This document shows positions 50,843 through 59,973 of a DNA stretch of 64,000 nt, piece after piece. Position 1 is the stretch's first letter; each line of letters starts with the position of its first letter. Origin of the DNA: an uncultured Collinsella sp. (GTDB lineage Bacteria > Actinomycetota > Coriobacteriia > Coriobacteriales > Coriobacteriaceae). A program made the translations under genes and the position numbers. The stretch covers positions 38,451-102,450 of the forward strand of contig CANRSF010000006.1 of the NCBI GenBank assembly GCA_947642445.1. Reading direction: 5' to 3'. The notes below the pieces were generated by a model. The model was not told where the DNA came from. It did no database searches and was given only the letters and a program-made list of their open reading frames with translations.

Positions 50843-53539
50843 ATGGAAGAAATGCCCAAGAATTATGATCCGTCGACCAACGAGCCGGCGATCCTGCAGA
50901 AGTGGCTCGACGGCGGCTACTACAAGCGCCGTGAGGGCGTGGGCGACTGCACCGTCACCATTCCGCCTCCCAACGTGACCGGCAAGCTCCACATGGGTCA
51001 CGCCACCGACGACTCCATCCAGGACGCCATCATCCGCATGGCCCGCATGCGCGGCAAGTCCACGCGCTGGGTGCTGGGCACCGACCATGCCGGTATCGCC
51101 ACGCAGACCAAGGTCGACAAGAAGCTCAAGAGCGAGGGCATTAGCCGCCTGGAGATCGGTCGCGACAAGTTTGTCGACGCCTGCTGGGACTGGACCCACG
51201 AGTACGGTGGTATCATCGTCGAGCAGATTAAGCGCATGGGCTGCTCCGTTGACTTTGACAACGAGCGCTTCACCATGGACGAGGACTATGCCCAGGCCGT
51301 GCGTAAGGTCTTTTGCGACTGGTACCACGACGGCCTGATCTATCGTGGCAAGCGCATCGTCAACTGGTGCCCCAACTGCACCACCGCTATCTCGGACGAC
51401 GAGGCTGAGTATAAGGACGAGAAGGGCCATCTGTGGCACCTGCGCTACCCGCTGACCGAGCCGGTCAACGGCCAGGACTACATCGTCGTCGCCACCACGC
51501 GCCCCGAGACCATGCTCGGCGACACGGGCGTCGCCGTCTCCCCGAAGGACCCCGAGAAGGCCGCCTTTGTGGGCAAGACCGTCAAGCTCCCCATCGTCGA
51601 CCGCGAGATCCCCATCTTTGAGGATTGGCATGTCGACGCCAACTTTGGCTCCGGCTTCGTCAAGGTCACCCCGGCCCACGACCCCAACGACTATGCCATG
51701 GGTCAGGCCCACGACCTGCCGCAGATCAATATCTTCGACGAGCACGCGGTGGTCGTCGAGGGCTACGGTGAGTTCACCGGTATGACCCGCGAGGAGTGCC
51801 GCGAGGCCGTCATCAAGTGGTTCGAGGAGCACGACCTGCTCGATCACGTCGAGGACCTCGATCACTCCGTCATGCACTGCTACCGTTGCGACTCCGCCCT
51901 GGAGCCGTGGCTGTCCGAGCAGTGGTTTGTGGCCGTCGACAAGCTCAAGGGGCCGGCGCTCGACGCCGTCAACTCCGGCAAGGTGACCTTCCACCCCGCG
52001 CGCTGGACGCAGACCTACACCACTTGGATGGAGAACCTCAAGGACTGGTGCATCAGCCGCCAGCTGTGGTGGGGCCACCGCATCCCCGTGTTCTACTGCG
52101 AGGATTGCGGCTGGGAGGACGCCCTCACCGAGGACACCGACGTGTGCCCCAAGTGTGGCGGCCATCACGTGCATCAGGACGAGAACGTGCTGGACACCTG
52201 GTTCAGCTCGCAGCTGTGGACTTTCGCCACGCAGGGCTGGCCGCAAAAGCCGGAGCTGCTCGAGGGCCATCACCCCACGACAGCGCTGGTCACCGCGCGC
52301 GACATCATCGCGTTGTGGGTCGCCCGCATGGTCATGAGCTCGCTGTACTTCCTGGACGAGGTGCCGTTTAAGGACGTCGTCATCTACCCGACGATTCTTG
52401 CCAAGGACGGTAGCCGTATGTCCAAGTCCAAGGGCAACGGCGTTGACCCTATGGACCTCATTGGTATGTACGGTGCCGACGCCATGCGCTACAACCTGCT
52501 CACGCTGTGCACCAACAATCAGGACGTCAAGTTCGACGCGAACATCGACAAGAAGACCAAGAAGCTCATCGACAGCCCACGCACCGATCAGGCTAAGTCG
52601 TTTGTGACCAAGATCTGGAACGCCAGCCGCTTCCTGCTCATGAATATGGAGGGCTACACGCCCGGCGAGCCCGTCGTTGAGACGCCGGCCGACGCTTGGA
52701 TGTTCAGCCGCCTGGCCAAGGCCGTGAAGATGGTCACCGAGGGTATTGAGAACTACACCTTTGGCGACATGGCCCGCGGCGTGCAGCAGTTCTTCTGGAA
52801 CGAGGTCTGCGACTGGTACGTCGAGGTCACCAAGGCCCGTCTGAAGGGCGAGGGCCGTCTACAGGCGCAGCGCAACCTGATCTTTGTGCTCGACACCTCC
52901 ATTCGCCTGATGCACCCGCTTATGCCGTTTGTCACCGAGGAGATCTGGGACAACATGCCGGCGAGCGTGCTCGACCTGGACGCCGAGGGCAACGTGAACC
53001 GCGCCGAGGCGCTCATGATCGCCAAGTGGCCCGAGCCCGCCGACTACGCCAAGTACGTCGACGAGCCCGCCGAGCGCGCGTTTGAGCTGTGCCGTGCCGT
53101 CGTTTCCGCCGCCCGTGCCACCCGTTCGCGTTATCGCTTAAGCCCCAAGGCGGAGCTCGACGTGGTCGTGCGCGCCGGTGCCGAGGACATCGAGAAGCTC
53201 GAGAGCCTGCGCTCCACGATTGAGCCGCTGGCGAACACCGCTTCGCTGGTCATGGGCACCGATGTTGAGAAGCCGGCTGCGAGCATTGCCGTGGTCGATA
53301 GCGGTATCGAGGTCTTTGTGGTGCTCGAGGGCAAGGTTGACCTTTCGGCCGAGAAGGCACGCCTGGAGAAGGAGATCGCCGCGGCCCAGAAGGAGCTTGC
53401 TGGCTGCGAGAAGACCCTTGCCAACGAGGGCTTTGTGGCCAAGGCCGCACCCGCGGTGGTCCAGAAGAAGAGAGACCGTGCAGCTGAGCTCAAGGAGATC
53501 CTGGCGGCGCTGACTGCTCAGGTTGCTGACTTCTCGTAA
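50843..53539 (+). CDS. valS: Valyl-tRNA synthetase
   Basis: An 898-residue class I synthetase. PPPNVTGKLHMGHA holds the HIGH motif (HMGH near 51-54), and RMSKSKGNGVDP the KMSKS motif (near 525). The editing domain has TTRPETMLGDT and HDPNDYAMG. The C-terminal coiled-coil (last about 65 residues) supports ValS rather than LeuS or IleS. The ATG at 50843 follows AAGGGAGAG. No T-box leader is present; the R1 repeat occupies that position. Confidence 0.97.
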   Translation: MEEMPKNYDPSTNEPAILQKWLDGGYYKRREGVGDCTVTIPPPNVTGKLHMGHATDDSIQDAIIRMARMRGKSTRWVLGTDHAGIATQTKVDKKLKSEGISRLEIGRDKFVDACWDWTHEYGGIIVEQIKRMGCSVDFDNERFTMDEDYAQAVRKVFCDWYHDGLIYRGKRIVNWCPNCTTAISDDEAEYKDEKGHLWHLRYPLTEPVNGQDYIVVATTRPETMLGDTGVAVSPKDPEKAAFVGKTVKLPIVDREIPIFEDWHVDANFGSGFVKVTPAHDPNDYAMGQAHDLPQINIFDEHAVVVEGYGEFTGMTREECREAVIKWFEEHDLLDHVEDLDHSVMHCYRCDSALEPWLSEQWFVAVDKLKGPALDAVNSGKVTFHPARWTQTYTTWMENLKDWCISRQLWWGHRIPVFYCEDCGWEDALTEDTDVCPKCGGHHVHQDENVLDTWFSSQLWTFATQGWPQKPELLEGHHPTTALVTARDIIALWVARMVMSSLYFLDEVPFKDVVIYPTILAKDGSRMSKSKGNGVDPMDLIGMYGADAMRYNLLTLCTNNQDVKFDANIDKKTKKLIDSPRTDQAKSFVTKIWNASRFLLMNMEGYTPGEPVVETPADAWMFSRLAKAVKMVTEGIENYTFGDMARGVQQFFWNEVCDWYVEVTKARLKGEGRLQAQRNLIFVLDTSIRLMHPLMPFVTEEIWDNMPASVLDLDAEGNVNRAEALMIAKWPEPADYAKYVDEPAERAFELCRAVVSAARATRSRYRLSPKAELDVVVRAGAEDIEKLESLRSTIEPLANTASLVMGTDVEKPAASIAVVDSGIEVFVVLEGKVDLSAEKARLEKEIAAAQKELAGCEKTLANEGFVAKAAPAVVQKKRDRAAELKEILAALTAQVADFS

Positions 53540-53619
53540 GCGGTACTGGGGGACGCGGTTTGGGGCATTGCTCGCTACTGCGGACACCTATTCCGCCGTT
53601 CTAACGAACGGCGGCTGAC

Positions 53620-53736
53620 TCGACGCTGCAAACGCCTCTGATGGCCAATCTGCCGTTCAACTTCGGGCGCATGGGCATAAGCCCTATGCGCCCTTGTTTC
53701 ACGGCACCTTGGCTCATCAGAGGCGTTTTCGCTGAC
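53620..53736. repeat. R2 structured intergenic repeat, copy 2
   Basis: Outer arms AAACGCCTCTGATG (53630-53643) and its perfect complement (53715-53728) differ completely from those of copy 1. The inner stem GGGCGCATGGG/CCC-T-ATGCGCCC (53665-53693) keeps the CATAAG loop and the single bulge three pairs below it. Shared blocks include GACGCTGC, AATCTGCC, TTCGGGC and GCACCTTG. It lies between valS and folC. Confidence 0.85.
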
Positions 53737-53770
53737 TATCCTCAACCTATACTGTTTTATTTTTCTATGA

Positions 53771-55129
53771 ATGGCGGTTCTAAAAATGCCTAAGCGTTCC
53801 GGCTTGTATACCGTTCCTTTTGAGTTTGATTTGCTTTCGTTTGATGAGGCTGTTGGGCTGGCTGCTGATACGGGGCGGATTTCCGGGGATGCTGGTCCTT
53901 TGCTCGAGACGGTTGTCGATATGCTCGATGAACTCGGGCGTCCGGATGAGTATTTCGATTGCATTCAGGTTGCCGGTACTAATGGCAAGACTTCGACCAC
54001 GCGTTTTTCGGCTGCCATCCTTCGTGTTGAGGGGTTAAAGACCGCACTGTATACGTCTCCGCAGCTTGTGCGCTATCCCGAGCGCATGGAGGTCGATGGG
54101 CGCGTCGTGAGCGATGAGGCCTTTGCTCGTGGCGTTTCTGCCGCCGTCGAGGCGGGGCATCGCGTGAATGCCCGTCGTGTGGCGGCGGGGGAGCGCGCCT
54201 ATACCATCACGCCGTTTGATCTGCTGACGGCTGCTGCTCTTGTGGTGTTTGCCGAGGCTCGCGTGGATGTTGCCGTGCTCGAGGTTGGCATGGGCGGCCG
54301 TTGGGACGCCACGAGTGCGACCGATCCCGTCGCCGTTGCCATTACGGGCATTGGGCTCGATCACACGCGTATTTTGGGCGACACGCTCGAGGCCATTGCG
54401 GGGGAGAAGGCCGCGGTCATCAAACCCGGGCGCCTGGTTGTGCTGGGCGAGGGCACGCATGAGCCGAGCGTTCAGCGTGTGATGGATGCCCGTTGCCGAG
54501 AGTGCGGCGCTGTGCCGCTCGTGGTGAGCCATACGACGACCAAACTTCCGGCACACGTGGGCGATACGGTGGAGTTTAGCTGCACCACGCCGCGTGCGAT
54601 TTATACGTCGAGCATGGTTAAGCCGGCCTATCAGCCGCAGAATGCTGCGTGCGCGATTATGCTGTGCGAGGGGTATTTGGGTCGCGAGCTCGACCATGAG
54701 GCGCTCGACGCTTCGCTTATGGGCTGCCCCACGCCGGGCCGATTTGACGTGCTGGGGACCGATCCGCTCAAGCTGATTGATGCCTGTCATAACCCCCAGA
54801 GCTGCGAGAACTTTGTGAGCGCACTGGACGAGATCGATCCGTGCGTGGAGAACCGCCCCACGCTGCTGTGCGCCGCGCTGGCCGACAAGGACGTGGCGGG
54901 CATCGTCGACGTGTTGATCCCGGCTTTCCCGCGCGTGGTTGTGACTCAGACCGATTCCGACCGCGCGCTGCCGGCGGAGGAGCTCGCTGCCCTGGTGGAC
55001 GCCGATAAGCTCGCGGGTGTGTATCCCAGCGTATCCGAGGCCCTCGCAGCCCTCGATGCCGCGGGCGAGGCTTTCGTTGCCGCCGGCACCATCACCCTGG
55101 CCGGCGAAGTAGCCGGTCTACTGCGCTAG
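53771..55129 (+). CDS. folC: Folylpolyglutamate synthase / dihydrofolate synthase
   Basis: A 452-residue Mur-ligase-family enzyme that adds glutamate to folates. The P-loop VAGTNGKTSTTR is near residues 66-77. LEVGMGGRWDATSA and TGIGLDHTRILGDTLE are FolC signatures, and LIDACHNPQS marks the C-terminal domain. Bifunctionality cannot be judged from sequence. The start is uncertain: ATG 53771 has no clear site and ATG 53786 has only a weak GGCGG. It follows the R2 repeat and precedes R4 copy 2. Confidence 0.9.
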   Translation: MAVLKMPKRSGLYTVPFEFDLLSFDEAVGLAADTGRISGDAGPLLETVVDMLDELGRPDEYFDCIQVAGTNGKTSTTRFSAAILRVEGLKTALYTSPQLVRYPERMEVDGRVVSDEAFARGVSAAVEAGHRVNARRVAAGERAYTITPFDLLTAAALVVFAEARVDVAVLEVGMGGRWDATSATDPVAVAITGIGLDHTRILGDTLEAIAGEKAAVIKPGRLVVLGEGTHEPSVQRVMDARCRECGAVPLVVSHTTTKLPAHVGDTVEFSCTTPRAIYTSSMVKPAYQPQNAACAIMLCEGYLGRELDHEALDASLMGCPTPGRFDVLGTDPLKLIDACHNPQSCENFVSALDEIDPCVENRPTLLCAALADKDVAGIVDVLIPAFPRVVVTQTDSDRALPAEELAALVDADKLAGVYPSVSEALAALDAAGEAFVAAGTITLAGEVAGLLR

Positions 55130-55173
55130 GGCCTTTCCGCAGGGTAGCTAATTGACCTGCTCGCCAAGAAATG

Positions 55174-55320
55174 GGCCTATTTACTACGTTTGACCGGTTA
55201 TCCCCGACCACGTCGAGAATTGCGAAATCAAAACCGCAGGTAGAAGGCTTGCCGATTTTCAAAAAAGACACGTATGGTCGACTCATGCGGGTTAAACGTA
55301 GTAGATAGGCCGTTTTCGTG
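55174..55320. repeat. R4 structured intergenic repeat, copy 2
   Basis: Arms 55174-55191 and 55294-55311 (GGCCTATTTACTACGTTT and near-complement) pair at 17 of 18 positions. The interior is 102 nt, the same as copy 1, and about two-thirds identical without gaps. The stem GAAATC/GATTTTC replaces GCAAAAA/TTTTTGC of copy 1. The block GCAGGTAGA..G.CTTGCC and TATGGTCGACTC are shared. It lies between folC and the convergent peptidase gene. Confidence 0.85.
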
Positions 55321-55336
55321 GTGCAGCGTTTGCAAG

Positions 55337-55367
55337 ATGTGTCAAAGGGGCTGTCCCTTTGCCGCAT
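55337..55367. terminator. Imperfect palindrome at the peptidase 3' end
   Basis: GTGTCAAAGGGGC-T-GTCCCTTTGCCGC is an imperfect relative of the 18943 palindrome. It is 3 bases beyond the peptidase stop and probably ends that minus-strand gene. Confidence 0.55.
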
Positions 55368-55370
55368 TGC

Positions 55371-56459
55371 CTAGTCTAGGCGGACCGGATCGTGGGGGTA
55401 GGCGTTGAGAATCTCGACGCCGTTCTCGGTCACCAGGGCCAGGTCCTCGATGCGGACGCCGGTGCGGTCGGGGAGGTAGATGCCCGGTTCGATGGAGAAC
55501 GTCATGCCCGGCTCTACGACCTGCTCGTTGACGAGCGAGACGTCGCCCGGCTCGTGGTCCTGCAGGCCGATCGAGTGACCCAGGCGATGCGTAAAGTATT
55601 CGCCGTAGCCCGCGTCCTCAATCACGTCGCGCGCGGCACGGTCCAGGTCGCACATGCGCACGCCCGGTGCGATGAGCGCCTCGGCGGTCTCGTTGGCGCG
55701 GCGCACGATATCGTAGATGCGTGCGGTTTCCTCGTCCGGCTCGCCCCAAAAGAACGTGCGCGTCATGTCCGAGCAATAGTTGCAGCGGCGTCCGCCAATG
55801 TCGAACAGCACCACGTCGCCGCGCTTGAGCACGGTGTCGTCGGGTTCGTGATGCGGGTCGCCGGCGTTGGCGCCAAAGCTCACGATGGGCGGAAAGCTAA
55901 AGCCCTCGCAGCCGTGCTTGCGGTACAGACCGAGCATCTGATCGGCAATTTCGCGCTCCGTCACGCCTTCATGGACGAGCTTGATGGCGTCGGCCATCAC
56001 GGCGTCGTTGGCGGCCGAGGACGCGCGCATAAGCTCCTGCTCGGTAGCGTCTTTGTAGGTGCGTGCGGCGGTGACGGCAAAGTCACCCAGGAAAAACTCG
56101 CTGGCGGCGTGGCGCTCCATGAGCGGCATCAAAAAGCCGGAGCGCATGACGGTGTCGATGCCGAGCGGTTTGGTCGGATCGACCTCGCGAGTGATTGCGT
56201 CGGTCACGACGTCGGTATCGGTGTGATAGGCAACGCGGGCATTGTCATACTCTGGCAGCTGGTGCAGGGCGTTGACCAAGATCACTGGCTCGGCATTGCG
56301 CACGAGTAGCACGCCGCAAAAACGCTCGAACATATCGGCATAAAAGCCGGTCAGGTAATAGATTGACCACGGGTCGTTTACGAGCAGCTGTGCGCCGGGG
56401 TGCTGAGCCTCGAGCGCATCGAGCACGCGCGCCACGCGCTGGTCATCGACATGTGCCAT
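55371..56459 (-). CDS. M24 Xaa-Pro peptidase
   Basis: A 362-residue metallopeptidase that removes residues before proline. An N-terminal creatinase-like domain (YYLTGFYADMFERF) precedes the catalytic domain. The metal ligands are Asp in LFDIGGRR, Asp in SDMTRTFFW, His in HRLGHSIGLQDHE, Glu in SIEPGIYLP and Glu in RIEDLALV. All five are present. The ATG at 56459 follows AAAGGATG. It stands alone upstream of the glp-like operon's 3' end. Confidence 0.92.
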   Translation of the reverse strand: MAHVDDQRVARVLDALEAQHPGAQLLVNDPWSIYYLTGFYADMFERFCGVLLVRNAEPVILVNALHQLPEYDNARVAYHTDTDVVTDAITREVDPTKPLGIDTVMRSGFLMPLMERHAASEFFLGDFAVTAARTYKDATEQELMRASSAANDAVMADAIKLVHEGVTEREIADQMLGLYRKHGCEGFSFPPIVSFGANAGDPHHEPDDTVLKRGDVVLFDIGGRRCNYCSDMTRTFFWGEPDEETARIYDIVRRANETAEALIAPGVRMCDLDRAARDVIEDAGYGEYFTHRLGHSIGLQDHEPGDVSLVNEQVVEPGMTFSIEPGIYLPDRTGVRIEDLALVTENGVEILNAYPHDPVRLD

Positions 56460-56587
56460 GAAGCATCCTTTCGCTAGGCTGCCACCATGGTATCCCAAGC
56501 CCGGCACATAGGGACGTTCCTTTTATGCCGGCACTTCGGGACACTCCTTGCAAAAGCAGCTAAAAGAGCCCGTCCCAAATTTGCTTC

Positions 56588-56986
56588 TTAGGCTGGGTCG
56601 ATGTCCATACTGGCGACTAGGTCAATGTTGGTGTCGAGAAGATCTTCCAGCACGACGTCGCCCATGCGGATGGGGGCGTTGACGACTAGGCCTCGGATGA
56701 GGTTCATGGCTTGGGCGTGGAGTTCTAGCGGGATGGCTTCGGCCGTGCGGACGGGGAGTAGGGCTTCGTCGCCGCCGGAGACGGCCACGGTCGTTGTGAG
56801 CACGCGCATGGGGCAGGTGAGCTCCTGATGTGCGAACGTATCGCCGCGCGGGCAGTTGTTACCGGTTACGGAGCGCACTTCCACCACGGTGCCATTGGCG
56901 TCGTGCTCCACCTCTACGGTCAGGAGGCACTCGGATGGGCAGGTGGTGCAGTTGAACTGCAGCGTCTCGGTCACATTCGTACTCAT
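56588..56986 (-). CDS. DUF1667 family protein
   Basis: A 132-residue protein with a four-Cys pattern: FNCTTCPSECLL early and GNNCPRGD later, suggesting an Fe-S or zinc site. This family is almost always encoded after a GlpA-like dehydrogenase and an FAD oxidoreductase, as here, and probably serves as a small electron-transfer subunit of that complex. The ATG at 56986 follows GAGGAGG and sits 3 bases after the preceding stop. Confidence 0.87.
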   Translation of the reverse strand: MSTNVTETLQFNCTTCPSECLLTVEVEHDANGTVVEVRSVTGNNCPRGDTFAHQELTCPMRVLTTTVAVSGGDEALLPVRTAEAIPLELHAQAMNLIRGLVVNAPIRMGDVVLEDLLDTNIDLVASMDIDPA

Positions 56987-56989
56987 GAG

Positions 56990-58348
56990 CTATGCCTCCT
57001 CAACGGGATCGACGGACAGGACGATTTCGCTGGCACCCAGGTCGAGTGCGCGTTGTATCACCTTAGCCGGCAGCGGGAAGCTTTCCATGACGCTCGGTTT
57101 AAACGCGCGGACTTTGCCCGCAAACACTTCTTCGCCGTTGGCCAAGATGCGTACTCGAGCGGTATCGACCGGCCGGCGTACGCGGAAGTTGAGCTTGGTG
57201 AGCGCCACAGCCGTAATGCGTCCCGGCAGCGCGTAGCCCGCAATGCCGGCAGGGGAGACCGTGAGCTCGCAGCTCGTGTCCGCGACCGCGTTCGTTTCGG
57301 CCCCGCCACCCAGCGCGTACGCCGCCGCGGCTGCACCGGCGCGCTCGGATTCGGTCGTCACGTTGTCGGCCAGGTCGTGCACGTGCAGCACGTTGCCACA
57401 GGCAAAGATACCCGGCACGCCTGTCTGGAGGCTCTGGTCAACTACGGCGCCGCGCGTGCGTGGGTCAAGCTCCACGCCCGCGGCAACCGAAAGCTCGTTC
57501 TCGGGAATCAATCCCACCGAAAGCAGCAGCGTGTCGCACGGAACGATGCGCTCGGTCCCGGCAATGGACGCCAGGCGCTCGTCGACCTGGCTTACCTCGA
57601 CGGCCTCCACGCGGTCGTGCCCGATCACGCGCGTGACCGTGGTAGACAGATGCAGTGGAATGCCAAAGTCGTCCAAGCAGTTCTTGACGTTGCGGCGCAG
57701 ACCGTTAGCGTACGGCATGAGCTCGTATACGCCCTCGACCGAAATCCCCTCGAGCGTGCAGCGGCGCGCCATGATTAGCCCGATGTCGCCTGAGCCCAAA
57801 ATGACGGCGCGCGAGCCGGGCTTGAGGTTTTCGATATTGATGTATCGCTGCGCCAGGCCGGCCGTAAACATGCCAGCGGGACGGCTGCCGGGGATCTTGA
57901 TCTCGCTGCGGGTACGCTCACGGCAGCCCATGGCAAGGACGACCGCCCGTCCGGTGAGCTGCAGCATGCCGGTGGGGCTCATGAGCGTGACGGTGTGGAC
58001 CGCGGTGTCTTCCGCAGGCTCGCCTGAATCAATCCCAATCACCATGCTGTTCAGGAACAGCGCAATGTCGGTTGCGTGCACCTGGTCGATAAAGCGCTGC
58101 GCGTACTCGGGACCGGTGAGCTCCTGTTTAAAGTGCGACAGGCCAAAGCCGGGGTGGATGCATTGGCGGAGGATGCCGCCCAGGTGCTGCTCGCGCTCCA
58201 CGATGGCCACGCGCGCTCCGGCCTTATGCGCGGCCAGCGCGGCCGCCATGCCGGCGGGGCCGCCGCCGATAACGACCACGTCGAAGGCTTGCGTTTGTAC
58301 GGCTTCTACGACGCCGCAATCAATCGCGCTCGATTTGAATTTCGCCAT
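56990..58348 (-). CDS. FAD/NAD-dependent oxidoreductase of a GlpA-type complex
   Basis: A 452-residue pyridine nucleotide-disulfide-type flavoprotein. The FAD loop is VVVIGGGPAGMAAALAA and the NAD loop AVILGSGDIGLIMAR. GIFACGNVLHVHD is the second FAD motif. The segment GGILRQCIHPGFG resembles NAD-reducing partner subunits of anaerobic glycerol-3-phosphate dehydrogenase-like systems. The ATG at 58348 lies 1 base from the stop of the upstream gene and follows AAGGGGG, so the operon is translationally coupled. Confidence 0.86.
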   Translation of the reverse strand: MAKFKSSAIDCGVVEAVQTQAFDVVVIGGGPAGMAAALAAHKAGARVAIVEREQHLGGILRQCIHPGFGLSHFKQELTGPEYAQRFIDQVHATDIALFLNSMVIGIDSGEPAEDTAVHTVTLMSPTGMLQLTGRAVVLAMGCRERTRSEIKIPGSRPAGMFTAGLAQRYINIENLKPGSRAVILGSGDIGLIMARRCTLEGISVEGVYELMPYANGLRRNVKNCLDDFGIPLHLSTTVTRVIGHDRVEAVEVSQVDERLASIAGTERIVPCDTLLLSVGLIPENELSVAAGVELDPRTRGAVVDQSLQTGVPGIFACGNVLHVHDLADNVTTESERAGAAAAAYALGGGAETNAVADTSCELTVSPAGIAGYALPGRITAVALTKLNFRVRRPVDTARVRILANGEEVFAGKVRAFKPSVMESFPLPAKVIQRALDLGASEIVLSVDPVEEA

Positions 58349-58349
58349 C

Positions 58350-59804
58350 CTAACGCACCCCCTTCAGCGGTCCCTCAACCAGCCAAGATCCGGTGTCCTC
58401 CAGTAATACCTCGCTGGGGTCGCAGCCCAGCTCTCGGGCAAGAATCGCCACCACACGGCTCTGGCAAAAGCCGCTTTGGCATCGACCCATGCCGGCGCGG
58501 CAGCGGCGCTTGACGCCCTCGACCGAAACCGCGCCCGGGCGGCGTCGGATCGCGGCCACGATCTCGGCCTCGGGCACCGTCTCGCAGCGGCAGACGATCT
58601 GCCCCCATGCAGGGTCGGACTCAATGAGCTCCTCCTTGCGTGCAAGCGGCGTACGGTCGAAGTCGTCCGGCGCGTGTCGAATCGGATTCCAATCGGCCCG
58701 TTCGCGCAAAGCAACGCCCGCCTCACGCATCACAAGCTCCATGCGCTCGGCAATGGCCGGTGCGCTCGCCACGCCCGGCGACTGGATGCCCGCCGCCTGG
58801 AACAGCCCCGGCACCACGGCCGACTGTCCAATAAAGAAGTCGTTCGTTCCCTGAATGACCGGACGCCCGCCGGCAAATGCACGCACCACGCGACGCGTAT
58901 CCAGATCGGGCACCAGCTTGTGCGCACCGGTCAGGAGTGCGTTGACATCGGCAGCGTAGGTCTGCGTGTCGCCCGGCTCGCGCACAGCGGCGGTCGCGGT
59001 AATCACGGTGTTGCCGTGCACAGTACCCGTTACGATAACGCCCTTGGACACCGGCGTCGGCACGGGGTAGAGCGGCATGAGCGTGCGCGGCTCCTTTTCC
59101 AGCACCACGATGTTGCCCTGACGCCAGACCATCTGGAACTCCTCGGCGCCTGCCATATGCGAGATGTCTGCGGCGCCGTTGCCCGCGGCGTTGATCAGGT
59201 AGCGGCAGCGCACGTTGCTAGCGGGGGTCGCCAGCGTAAAGCGCGCGTCGTCGCCCGAGCCCGCGACTTCAATCGCTTCCACCGGCGCAGACCGCATAAA
59301 CGTCACCCCGTTGGCCACGGCGTTCTCCAGTGCGGCGATGGCAACCTCAAACGGGTCGACAAAACCGGTCGAAGGGCACCACAACGCGCATGTTGCATCG
59401 GCACTGGCGCGCGGCTCCAGCTCGTGGATGCGGTCGGGTCCGACAATCGACAGTTCGGGTACGCCGTTGACAAGGCCGTTGCTGCGCAGCTGCTCCAGAT
59501 GCGCGCGGTCCTCGTCGTTAAAGCCCAACACCATCGACCCGGTGCGTCGGAACAGGAAGCCCAGCTCCTGCGCCCACGTACCGTACAACTCGCAGCCACG
59601 GGCGTTGACCTGCGCCTTAACTGTGCCCGGCGCCGGATCGTAGCCGGCGTGCACCAGGCCGCCGTTGGCCTTCGACGCGCCCAGCGCAATATCGTTAGCC
59701 GCCTCGACCACGCAAATGGACAGGTCATAGCGCGCGAGCTGCCGCGCGATGGCGCATCCGGTGATGCCCGCGCCGACAATCGCGATATCAAACGTTTCTG
59801 CCAC
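58350..59804 (-). CDS. GlpA-like glycerol-3-phosphate dehydrogenase with BFD domain
   Basis: A 484-residue flavoprotein. The N-terminus IAIVGAGITGCAIARQLARY is the FAD-binding motif of the DAO/GlpA family. The C-terminal 90 residues hold a BFD-type [2Fe-2S] domain: IVCRCETVPEAEIV, RRCRAGMGRCQSGFC. The likely reaction is oxidation of glycerol 3-phosphate or a related 2-hydroxy acid, with electrons passed to the next two gene products. The GTG start at 59804 follows TAGGAGG. Confidence 0.86.
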   Translation of the reverse strand: MAETFDIAIVGAGITGCAIARQLARYDLSICVVEAANDIALGASKANGGLVHAGYDPAPGTVKAQVNARGCELYGTWAQELGFLFRRTGSMVLGFNDEDRAHLEQLRSNGLVNGVPELSIVGPDRIHELEPRASADATCALWCPSTGFVDPFEVAIAALENAVANGVTFMRSAPVEAIEVAGSGDDARFTLATPASNVRCRYLINAAGNGAADISHMAGAEEFQMVWRQGNIVVLEKEPRTLMPLYPVPTPVSKGVIVTGTVHGNTVITATAAVREPGDTQTYAADVNALLTGAHKLVPDLDTRRVVRAFAGGRPVIQGTNDFFIGQSAVVPGLFQAAGIQSPGVASAPAIAERMELVMREAGVALRERADWNPIRHAPDDFDRTPLARKEELIESDPAWGQIVCRCETVPEAEIVAAIRRRPGAVSVEGVKRRCRAGMGRCQSGFCQSRVVAILARELGCDPSEVLLEDTGSWLVEGPLKGVR

Positions 59805-59821
59805 GGTGCCTCCTAGACAAG

Positions 59822-59836
59822 TTGACAGGCTGTCAA
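59822..59836. promoter_or_regulatory. TTGACAG-G-CTGTCAA palindrome upstream of the glp-like operon
   Basis: A perfect 7+1+7 inverted repeat 18 bp before the GTG start. On the minus strand it sits just upstream of the ribosome site, overlapping the probable transcription start. It is a plausible repressor operator. Confidence 0.5.
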
Positions 59837-59973
59837 TAAGACTATCCTACGGTCTGCACACCCCCAGTGCGGCGGCAATGCGGCGAACAGCCCGGCAACA
59901 CCCGCCAACGGCAGGCGAGGGGAGACTCAGTAACGTCGATAACCTCGTCTGCCGCCCCTGGTGTCAGAGTTTT

